Shown here in pieces: positions 1 to 5,140 of a stretch of DNA of 5,140 nucleotides. Under the pieces are notes generated by a model. The model saw nothing but the letters and a program-made list of their open reading frames with translations. It was not told where the DNA came from and searched no databases. How positions within the stretch are numbered: position 1 is the first letter of the stretch; the number at the start of each line of letters is the position of its first letter. The stretch is from Spirochaetales bacterium. Its GTDB lineage: Bacteria; Spirochaetota; Spirochaetia; DSM-16054; Sediminispirochaetaceae. The stretch lies in NCBI GenBank assembly GCA_021767325.1, contig JAASTM010000221.1, positions 1-5,140 of the forward strand. Direction: 5' to 3'. The translations under genes were made by a program, and so were the position numbers.

Positions 1-438
1 GGTCGACAAAACATTTTCCGGGTAGAAGCCGAGACAATCACGACTGTCTCCATTGGACAGACGGAACGCAGAATACAGATCGAAAAGGGCTCCATCGATG
101 CGGTCTTCGACCGGCTCGGCATGCTTAGCAACAATGACCAGTTTAGAGTCGAAACTCCTTCGGTTGTGGCCGGGATCCGCGGTACTGTCTTTTATATCAA
201 AGTGGAACAACCCGACACTACCTATCTATGCACCTGTCACGGGACGGTGCACCAGCAGGCGGCCGACGGTTCGGTAGAAAAGAATGTTACCGCGTATCAT
301 CATAAAGCGTATCGCTATATCAAGACCGACACCGGGATGGATATTGAATCCGGGAGCCTGATCTATCATGACGATTCATCCATGCAGAGACTCGGAGAAA
401 AAATCGGGGTAAAGATTCCCTGGGGACAGGCGGAGTAG
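1..438 (+). CDS. FecR-domain protein, C-terminal part (5' end outside window)
   Basis: The frame is open from the first base to a TAG stop, giving 145 residues of a longer protein. The true start is upstream; the first internal ATG (base 121) falls in the middle of the domain and is not a credible start. The first ~70 residues look like a FecR domain: a beta-rich stretch (TVSIG, RIQIEKGSIDAVF) followed by the family signature FRVETPSVVAGIRGTVFYI at residues 48-66. The domain occurs in sigma-factor regulators and in many exported surface or periplasmic proteins. Downstream are a CTCHG motif (C77, C79, H80) and a paired histidine (H100, H101), which could bind a metal. The end, with YHDD near 122-125 and a final IPWGQAE, has no domain I can name. 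No signal peptide or membrane segment is visible in this part, so location is unknown. It converges on the chemoreceptor gene. The FecR call is fairly secure; function is not known. Confidence 0.8.
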   Translation, partial: GRQNIFRVEAETITTVSIGQTERRIQIEKGSIDAVFDRLGMLSNNDQFRVETPSVVAGIRGTVFYIKVEQPDTTYLCTCHGTVHQQAADGSVEKNVTAYHHKAYRYIKTDTGMDIESGSLIYHDDSSMQRLGEKIGVKIPWGQAE

Positions 439-452
439 CGCACTGCTACTCC
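432..452. terminator. Hairpin between convergent genes, possible bidirectional terminator
   Basis: GGAGTAGC (432-439) and GCTACTCC (445-452) form a perfect 8-bp stem around the loop GCACT. The left arm contains the TAG stop of the FecR gene (436-438), and the right arm contains the complement of the chemoreceptor stop (446-448). The position, exactly between two converging genes, fits a shared terminator. Against a classical intrinsic terminator, neither side has a run of T: the + side continues as a mixed C/T stretch and the - side as a C/G-rich one. It may instead stabilise mRNA 3' ends or act with Rho. Confidence 0.4.
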
Positions 453-2602
453 CCTTCCTCCTCTGCTTCCTTCGGCTCGGTTTCGCCGGATTCTTCAACT
501 ACGAACCCGCCTACCTGCTGCTCGACTGTTTTCATTTTGTCCGAGATAGTGCGTATAGTTTCGTCGAGGGTTAGTGCCGACTTGCTCACCTCGTCCACGC
601 CAACGGAAATCTCCGAGAGAGCACCGCTGAGGTTCTCTACTAAGGCTTCGTTGCTGCGGTTGTGTTCGGTCAGCTCTTCGGAAGAGTCATTTATATTACC
701 CGATTTTTCATCGATCTGGGTTACCGCGTCGCGTATGTCCACTATCGACCTGGTTATCTCCTGAATACCCTGCGAGAGTTCGGTAACCGTTTGTTCGATC
801 TCCTCGAAGGAGGTTTGAACCGAATTGCTCAACTCTTCGACTTGGGAAAAGACTCCCTGGGTATTTTCGAAGGTACTGGACAGGGCATGTACCTCTTCTA
901 CACTCTGCTTGAGGGCCTCCCGAATACTCTTAGAGTTATTGGCCGAGGTTTCGGCCAGCTTGCGGATCTCCTCCGCGACCACTGCAAAACCGCGTCCGTG
1001 ATCTCCGGCGTGGGCAGCCTCGATGGCCGCATTCATGCTCAGCAGGCTGGTTTGAGCGGCTATCCCGCTGATGACTGAGACGGCATTTTCCATATCACCG
1101 GTTTTTTGGGTGAGACTGTCGACCCGGGCCTGCACCTTCTGCAGGTCATTGCGGCTGTCGGTGACTACCTGTGACAGTTTTTCCGTTTCTTCTTTTCTCT
1201 TTTTAGAGGTGTTACTGATACTCTGGGCCTGGGCATCGATCTCTTCGGCCGACGAGCCGGTCTGCTCAACCGCCGAAACCTGGCTCGATATCTGGTTTTT
1301 CAGATCCTGCACATCCGACTGAACCGAGGCGAGACGGCTGCCGCTCTTGTTCATGTTTTCAAGCAGATTCTCAACCGAAGTCGAAACCGATTTGATGTTG
1401 GCCTTCATCTCCTGCACTGCCGAGGATGTTTCGGTGGCACTGTTCACGACGGTATCCATCTCATTCATAGTGCTGGCGACAGAATTCTTGATATGTTGAA
1501 TCATCGACCGTAGAGTCGCGTTGAAACGGTTGAATCCTTCCGAGAGAATACCGATTTCATCCCGTGAGTGGATATCGATTGTGCCGGTGAGGTCGCCTTC
1601 GCCGGATGCGATATCATCCATCCTTTGGGAGAATAGTTTAACCGGCGATACCACTATTCTCTCCAGAGCTAACAGGATAGCCGGTATCATGATAATAAAT
1701 GCGGCTAGCACAAACAGCCCCAGGGTGAGAATCAGACCGCGGTTCTGCGCCAGAGTGGCGGTGACAATATCGCTGCGCATCCCGAGAATATAGATGCCCA
1801 CCTCTTTCCCGTTAAAGCTCTTGGCTGGCCGGGCGGTCACCAGATACTGAGAGTCGAAGACATAGTCGTCGACTGCCTTCTCCAGGCTAAACCCGCCAGT
1901 AACGTATGCCAGAAAATCCTCGTTTACATCCTTCTGACTCAGAGTGTACGCGCCGACAGCCGGCTGGCCGGAGAGTGACTCAGCAATGTTGAGCTGAGAA
2001 TTGTCTAAGAGATACAGAAACTCGATCTCTTTCTTTTCAAGTGTTCGTTTTATTGAATTGAGACCGCCTTCGAAATTCGCTACCCCGACTATCCGGCCTT
2101 CATAGCGGACGGGAAACAGCCCCTTCAGCCGCATACCCTTGGGTGATGCTTCTACCGTGACCAAGGGTTTTCCGCTGCGCTGCAGCACATCGGTGTACGC
2201 TGCCGAATAATCGAGAGACTCGCCGTAGTCGTCCGGAGCCCAGGATTTCACAAAGGATTGCAGATTCTTGTCGATCAAATGTATCTGCACATTGTTGAAC
2301 CCGGTGTATTCGCTGTAGGCATTCCCATAGCGCTCGAATAGTGCTATACAGCTCTCACGATCTCCCTGGGCCATGCCCCGTTCAATGATCGGATTGTGGG
2401 CAATTTGGAGTGCATTAGTTATCCATGTGTCCTCTTTTGCTTCCAGGGCCTCCGAGAGATCGGCATTCATGCCAGTAATCGTTTCTTCAAGGGTGTCTGT
2501 GCGGATGTCGGCATAGTGGATATACCCGTATACGATAGCGCTGACAATGAAGGCGGCAAACACTGCCACCACGATGGTGAGTAGCTTTGATCTGAGCTTC
2601 AT
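446..2602 (-). CDS. Methyl-accepting chemotaxis protein with dCache_3-like sensor
   Basis: This 718-residue transmembrane chemoreceptor would sense a ligand outside the membrane and control CheA through CheW. An N-terminal membrane helix (about 8-28) is followed by an extracytoplasmic domain of about 260 residues. Its pattern (NPIIERGM at 70-77, a VQIHLID strand, [22 protein letters not shown] at 161-177) resembles the double Cache type 3 family. A second membrane helix (about 290-313) leads to a HAMP domain (about 315-368, with GDLT 336-339 and DE 348-349). A long coiled-coil signalling domain follows, with its hairpin tip around 514-550 ([19 protein letters not shown]). The protein ends in an acidic tail without the NWETF-type CheR docking pentapeptide. 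The ATG directly follows the stop of the MIF gene, and a ribosome site lies inside that gene. No truncation is seen. The ligand cannot be told from sequence. Confidence 0.95.
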   Translation of the reverse strand: MKLRSKLLTIVVAVFAAFIVSAIVYGYIHYADIRTDTLEETITGMNADLSEALEAKEDTWITNALQIAHNPIIERGMAQGDRESCIALFERYGNAYSEYTGFNNVQIHLIDKNLQSFVKSWAPDDYGESLDYSAAYTDVLQRSGKPLVTVEASPKGMRLKGLFPVRYEGRIVGVANFEGGLNSIKRTLEKKEIEFLYLLDNSQLNIAESLSGQPAVGAYTLSQKDVNEDFLAYVTGGFSLEKAVDDYVFDSQYLVTARPAKSFNGKEVGIYILGMRSDIVTATLAQNRGLILTLGLFVLAAFIIMIPAILLALERIVVSPVKLFSQRMDDIASGEGDLTGTIDIHSRDEIGILSEGFNRFNATLRSMIQHIKNSVASTMNEMDTVVNSATETSSAVQEMKANIKSVSTSVENLLENMNKSGSRLASVQSDVQDLKNQISSQVSAVEQTGSSAEEIDAQAQSISNTSKKRKEETEKLSQVVTDSRNDLQKVQARVDSLTQKTGDMENAVSVISGIAAQTSLLSMNAAIEAAHAGDHGRGFAVVAEEIRKLAETSANNSKSIREALKQSVEEVHALSSTFENTQGVFSQVEELSNSVQTSFEEIEQTVTELSQGIQEITRSIVDIRDAVTQIDEKSGNINDSSEELTEHNRSNEALVENLSGALSEISVGVDEVSKSALTLDETIRTISDKMKTVEQQVGGFVVEESGETEPKEAEEEGE

Positions 2603-2941
2603 TTAGAACGTACCACCTTTCCAGCCCCACATGCTGCCCCTGGCGCCGGCGAACTCAATGTAAACCCTGCTCTGGGGGATTCCCAGTTCCTTCTCACAGA
2701 AACTGCACAGCGAGGAGCTGAGGCTCTTGGTCTGGGTTTCACCCAGGCCGATGCTTTTGCACTCGATAAATGCCAGCGGTTCCTCGGAACCACCGAAGGT
2801 CATCGGGGCCTTGTCTTCGAGGGCCGTCATCACATAGGCTTCGGGCTTGCCGATTTTTTCGGCGGAGAGTGATGAGAGTTTTTTCAGGACTTCATAGCTC
2901 TCGGATACTTCGATATTGGTATGTATGCGGATAAAGGGCAT
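2603..2941 (-). CDS. MIF / D-dopachrome tautomerase family protein
   Basis: This 112-residue protein matches the macrophage migration inhibitory factor family over its whole length (about 115 residues in animals). Residues that agree with the family are Pro2 (the N-terminal catalytic proline once Met is removed), the THTN-like strand HTN (7-9), GKP with Lys32, the MTFGGSEEP block (47-55), SIG with Ile64, and RVYIEF (92-97). Known members are trimers that tautomerise phenylpyruvate or dopachrome in vitro; the true substrate in bacteria is unknown. The CXXC of human MIF (CALC) is absent, but there is another, CSFC, at 79-82. The active-site Asn97 of human MIF corresponds to Glu96 here. There is no signal peptide, so it is probably cytoplasmic. 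It follows nfo by 50 bp and abuts the chemoreceptor ATG. The start is set by a strong ribosome site and by the need for Pro2. Confidence 0.9.
   Translation of the reverse strand: MPFIRIHTNIEVSESYEVLKKLSSLSAEKIGKPEAYVMTALEDKAPMTFGGSEEPLAFIECKSIGLGETQTKSLSSSLCSFCEKELGIPQSRVYIEFAGARGSMWGWKGGTF
2613..2620 (-). promoter_or_regulatory. Ribosome binding site of the chemoreceptor gene
   Basis: On the - strand AAAGGTGG lies 10 nt before the chemoreceptor ATG. It is inside the preceding gene and encodes Lys-Gly-Gly near the end of the MIF protein. With the abutting TAA/ATG, this points to translational coupling of the two genes. It also supports the ATG at 2602 as the start. Confidence 0.6.
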
Positions 2942-2946
2942 ATGCT

Positions 2947-2953
2947 ACCTCCT
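2947..2953 (-). promoter_or_regulatory. Ribosome binding site of the MIF-family gene
   Basis: AGGAGGT on the - strand lies 5 nt before the ATG at 2941. It is a full consensus Shine-Dalgarno sequence, the strongest in the window, which suggests efficient translation of this gene. It fixes the start so that proline becomes the first residue after Met removal. Confidence 0.75.
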
Positions 2954-2974
2954 GTTGGGCTGCGTATTAATTAA

Positions 2975-3003
2975 AGCATAATTTCGGCGAACTATTTCTG
3001 CAA
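2975..3003 (-). promoter_or_regulatory. Weak candidate promoter for the MIF and chemoreceptor genes
   Basis: On the - strand TTGCAG (2998-3003) and TATGCT (2975-2980) are 17 bp apart, an appropriate spacing for a housekeeping sigma-factor promoter. They match the -35 and -10 consensus only partly. The -35 box lies in the last codons of nfo. AT-rich sequence, including TTAATTAA (2967-2974), follows. This is the only intergenic space in the - strand cluster, so an internal promoter is plausible but unproven. Confidence 0.2.
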
Positions 3004-3834
3004 ACTATAGAGCCACTGGATCTCTTCGGGCCATTTCTCCGGATCGATCGTTTCGAGGACGATCGGGATATCCTCCAGGTGGGGATCATTCATCAGGAAT
3101 TTGAAGGCGTCGCTTCCGAGATTACCCTCACCCAGACTGTTGTGGCGGTCGACCCTGCTGCCGAGCTCCGATTTGGCATCGTTGATGTGCACACCCATCA
3201 GCTTTTCGAATCCTATTATACGGCCGAAGGCTTCCATGGTCTGCTGGTAGGCCTCTTCGGTCCGCAGATCGTAACCGGCGGCGAAGATGTGACAGGTGTC
3301 GATACACACTCCGACCCGATCGGGATCGGTCGACTGATCGATGAGGGCTGCCAGGTGTTCGAAGCTGTAACCGATGTTCGATCCCTGTCCGGCAGTAGTT
3401 TCCACAACCAGCCTGACTACCCCTGTATTGCGAAGAGTGGTGTTCATAGCCTCGGAATTCAGGGCGATGCACTCTTCCTCGCTGATCTGGCGAAGGTGGC
3501 TGCCGGGATGGAAATTGAGGAGCGGAATGCCCAATTGCTCGGCCCGCTGGGCCTCGTCAATGAAGGCATTCAGGGATTTTTCCCATTTTTCCTTATCCGG
3601 ATTGCCCAAATTGATAAGATAACTGTCGTGGGGCAGCACGTGTTCGGGCTGAATCCCTACCTCATCGAGGTTTGCTTTGAAGGCTCTAATTGATTCCTCT
3701 GTAAGGGGTTTTGCGTTCCACTGCCGCTGATTTTTCGTGAAAAGGGCAAAAGCGCTGGCTCCGATTTTTTGTGCGTTCAAGGGAGCATTTTCGACTCCCC
3801 CGGATGCGCTCACATGTGCGCCGATATATTTCAC
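2992..3834 (-). CDS. nfo: Endonuclease IV (AP endonuclease)
   Basis: This DNA base-excision repair enzyme cuts the backbone 5' of abasic sites and removes blocked 3' ends, using three zinc ions in a TIM-barrel fold. It has 280 residues, close to the 285 of the E. coli enzyme, and aligns with it without shift through the catalytic region. All nine metal ligands are at the E. coli positions: His69, His109, Glu145, Asp179, His182, His216, Asp229, His231 and Glu261. Recognisable blocks are [10 protein letters not shown] at the start, FTKNQRQW (32-39), [11 protein letters not shown] (67-77), NFHPGSHL (107-114), CIDTCH (177-182) and [11 protein letters not shown] (227-237). The start codon is GTG, chosen because it gives the conserved MKYIGAH beginning. 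It overlaps the transporter stop as GTGA and has AAGGAG 7 nt upstream. The enzyme looks intact and active. Confidence 0.98.
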   Translation of the reverse strand: MKYIGAHVSASGGVENAPLNAQKIGASAFALFTKNQRQWNAKPLTEESIRAFKANLDEVGIQPEHVLPHDSYLINLGNPDKEKWEKSLNAFIDEAQRAEQLGIPLLNFHPGSHLRQISEEECIALNSEAMNTTLRNTGVVRLVVETTAGQGSNIGYSFEHLAALIDQSTDPDRVGVCIDTCHIFAAGYDLRTEEAYQQTMEAFGRIIGFEKLMGVHINDAKSELGSRVDRHNSLGEGNLGSDAFKFLMNDPHLEDIPIVLETIDPEKWPEEIQWLYSLQK

Positions 3835-4799
3835 TCTGATTCTCCTTCTGCTCCGGCCTGGTTGGCAGCCTGTGGGTCGGCCGGGGCGCCGGCTTCTGCG
3901 GCCGGTTTCTTATTTACCAGTGCTACCCCTCCTAATATAATCAATGCACCCAATAACTGCATAGGGCTGAGGGTTTCGTTCAGCACAAGTATTCCGGCGA
4001 GTATTCCGAAGACTGGTGGTAAATTCCCGTATACCGAGGCGTTGGTGCTGCCGATGCGTTTTATACCGAAGCTCCAGAGGGTATTCCCCAGTGCCAGCGC
4101 GAAAATGCCGGAAAACGCCGCGCTGTACCAGGTGAGCGGCTGCAGACCGGTAAACACGCTCAGCCCGAAGGCCGGAAGCGACATCAGAATGAAGGGGGTA
4201 AGGGCTACACTCATCACGATGAAGATAATCTGATAAATCGAATAACGCTGGGTGAGTGGCCGCAGGAAAACCGTGTAAACTCCATACCCGAACTCGGCCA
4301 CTGCCAACAGAACTACACCGAAGACGTAGGTCCCGGCCAAGCCCAGACCGCCGTGTTTCCCGAGGGCGATGAACACTACCCCGGCGAAGGTTGCTAAGAT
4401 TCCGAGGGATTTATTCAAAGAAAGCGCCTCAATTTTAAACAGCTTGGTTATGATCGCAACCTGGATCGGCAGGGTCCCCAGGATGATTGAGCCCACACTG
4501 GCCGAAGTGTAGTCTACACCGAAGGAGTAGCAGAACTGAAAGAGGAAAAACCCTGCTACCGCTACTACTAAGAAGCGGGGAAGGTCCTCGCGACGGATCG
4601 GCTGCCACGATCTAGAAACGAGCAGTTGGATAAGAGCGGCAATCAGCCCAACGGAAAGCCGCAGTGCATTAAAGGGAACCGGATGGAGTTCCTGCATCCC
4701 GACCTTCATTACCATTGGATTGATACCCCAAAAAAATGCGGTCCCGATCAGGATCAGATGGGTGACCGCTCTATACCATACGGAATGTGATGTACTCAT
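3831..4799 (-). CDS. EamA/DMT-superfamily transporter (ten-helix permease)
   Basis: This 322-residue inner-membrane protein has about ten hydrophobic helices (near 13-33, 42-61, 74-94, 100-118, 129-147, 155-178, 188-208, 222-243, 258-274 and 279-296). They form the two repeated EamA halves typical of drug/metabolite transporters. Family traits are FWG near residue 22, FNALRLSVG (43-51), and in the second half [11 protein letters not shown] (259-269), then Glu275 in the LNETLS turn, then [11 protein letters not shown] (281-291). Members export or import amino acids, nucleosides, sugars or other small metabolites; the substrate cannot be inferred here. After the last helix comes a hydrophilic tail of about 26 residues rich in Ala, Gly, Glu and Pro. 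The ATG overlaps the kinase stop as ATGA, and the gene's own TGA overlaps the nfo GTG. It is co-transcribed with both in all likelihood. Confidence 0.93.
   Translation of the reverse strand: MSTSHSVWYRAVTHLILIGTAFFWGINPMVMKVGMQELHPVPFNALRLSVGLIAALIQLLVSRSWQPIRREDLPRFLVVAVAGFFLFQFCYSFGVDYTSASVGSIILGTLPIQVAIITKLFKIEALSLNKSLGILATFAGVVFIALGKHGGLGLAGTYVFGVVLLAVAEFGYGVYTVFLRPLTQRYSIYQIIFIVMSVALTPFILMSLPAFGLSVFTGLQPLTWYSAAFSGIFALALGNTLWSFGIKRIGSTNASVYGNLPPVFGILAGILVLNETLSPMQLLGALIILGGVALVNKKPAAEAGAPADPQAANQAGAEGESE
3842..3847 (-). promoter_or_regulatory. Ribosome binding site deciding the GTG start of nfo
   Basis: AAGGAG on the - strand lies 7 nt before the GTG. It sits inside the last codons of the transporter gene, so nfo translation is probably coupled to that of the transporter. 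It supports the GTG start. Confidence 0.65.
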
Positions 4800-5140
4800 T
4801 TGTCACCTATTGGAATTTGTATTACAGCAGAAAACCCGCTTTGACCATTTTCTCTGACGCGGGTTTCGAATGATACCGTGCCGCCGATTTGAATTGCAAG
4901 CTGCTCTACCAGAATAATTCCCAGCCCTGAACCGGCCCTGAACTCTGATGCCTCGCAGCCGCTGCCGTTATCCTTGACCCGTAAGATATATTGGTACTCT
5001 TCCGGATCATGGGACAGAAGCACTCTGATCTCACCGTGGTCGATATCACTGAAAGCGTGCTTGAGGCTGTTGCTGATGAGCTCATTCACGATGATGCCGA
5101 GCGGCAGAGCTGTGTCGATCGGCAAATCGATGTTGATGAC
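4796..5140 (-). CDS. Sensor histidine kinase, C-terminal ATPase domain (5' end outside window)
   Basis: The frame is open to the window edge and gives the last 114 residues of a histidine kinase. An internal TTG at 5125 could serve as a start, but the conserved sequence continues upstream of it, so the gene is taken as cut by the window. Visible ATP-binding motifs are the N box PLGIIVNELISNSLKHAF (residues 13-30, with Glu20, Asn24 and Lys27), the G1 box DNGSG (57-61) and the G2 region GSGLGIILVEQLA (70-82), followed by QIGG and the last strand SAVIQIPI. The wording of the N box and QIGG is typical of the HisKA_2/HWE-like kinases rather than the EnvZ type. The phosphorylated histidine, sensor domains and partner response regulator are not in the window. 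The TGA overlaps the transporter ATG. Confidence 0.9.
   Translation of the reverse strand, partial: VINIDLPIDTALPLGIIVNELISNSLKHAFSDIDHGEIRVLLSHDPEEYQYILRVKDNGSGCEASEFRAGSGLGIILVEQLAIQIGGTVSFETRVRENGQSGFSAVIQIPIGDK
4803..4808 (-). promoter_or_regulatory. Ribosome binding site of the EamA transporter gene
   Basis: AGGTGA on the - strand lies 3 nt before the ATG, within the last codons of the kinase. It complements the TCACCT at the 3' end of 16S rRNA. That part of the rRNA pairs close to the start, so the short spacing is acceptable. With the ATGA overlap it indicates coupling of transporter to kinase translation. Confidence 0.5.

Noticed and set aside
223..243. CTCH as a c-type cytochrome haem site
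   Set aside because: The spacing is CxCH, not CxxCH, so covalent haem attachment is not supported; kept only as a possible metal site.
53..277. Alternative + strand frame within the FecR gene
   Set aside because: The frame in use carries the FecR signature and is open from base 1; this one is Arg/Ser-rich without any motif.
121..438. Treating ATG 121 as the FecR gene start
   Set aside because: Conserved domain sequence continues in frame upstream to the window edge, so this Met is internal.
662..1078. + strand open frame of 138 codons opposite the chemoreceptor
   Set aside because: It is a shadow of the coiled-coil coding region, whose regular codon pattern keeps the antisense frame open.
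2967..2974. TTAATTAA palindrome as an operator
   Set aside because: A short AT-rich palindrome is likely by chance in an AT-rich gap, and there is no second copy nearby.
3079..3693. Long + strand open frame (204 codons) opposite nfo
   Set aside because: It is antisense to an endonuclease IV gene with all metal ligands conserved, has no recognisable protein pattern, and is explained by codon bias of the real gene.
3769..4233. + strand open frame of 154 codons across the nfo/transporter junction
   Set aside because: It lies opposite two well-supported genes, and its translation shows no domain or sensible composition.
4796..5125. Treating TTG 5125 as the start of a small stand-alone ATPase protein
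   Set aside because: The frame and the conserved strand before the N box continue to the window edge, as expected for a longer kinase.

Overview
The window is a compact bacterial segment of about 5.1 kb, nearly all coding. The only non-coding gaps are 7 bp and 50 bp, so no stretch over 300 bases lacks a gene. One gene fragment on the + strand (a FecR-domain protein whose 5' end lies before base 1) runs head-on into five genes on the - strand. No frameshifts, insertion sequences, tRNA or rRNA genes, or CRISPR repeats are visible.

In transcription order on the - strand, the five genes are: the C-terminal ATPase part of a sensor histidine kinase (5' end beyond base 5140); a ten-helix EamA/DMT-family transporter; endonuclease IV (nfo); a small protein of the macrophage migration inhibitory factor (MIF)/tautomerase family; and a transmembrane methyl-accepting chemotaxis protein with a dCache_3-like sensor domain. 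Kinase and transporter overlap by ATGA, transporter and nfo overlap by GTGA, and the MIF stop codon directly abuts the chemoreceptor ATG. The one gap (50 bp, nfo to MIF) holds a consensus ribosome binding site and perhaps a weak promoter. The set is therefore probably one transcript, possibly split in two at that gap. The operon head and its promoter are outside the window.

The two converging units end 7 bp apart. A perfect 8-bp inverted repeat with a 5-nt loop spans both stop codons and is the likely shared transcription end.

The organism is a motile bacterium with a chemotaxis system. The chemoreceptor tip sequence, the bacterial MIF homologue and the FecR-type protein with a CxCHG motif would suit a free-living spirochaete (Spirochaeta-like). 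This is an impression from remembered sequences, not a demonstrated assignment.

Functionally the cluster mixes signalling (kinase, chemoreceptor), membrane export or uptake (EamA), DNA base-damage repair (nfo) and a tautomerase of unknown cellular role. I see no clearly new biological system. The items most worth a second look are the CxCHG/HH motif in the FecR protein, the MIF homologue coupled to a chemoreceptor, and the stop-codon-embedded hairpin.
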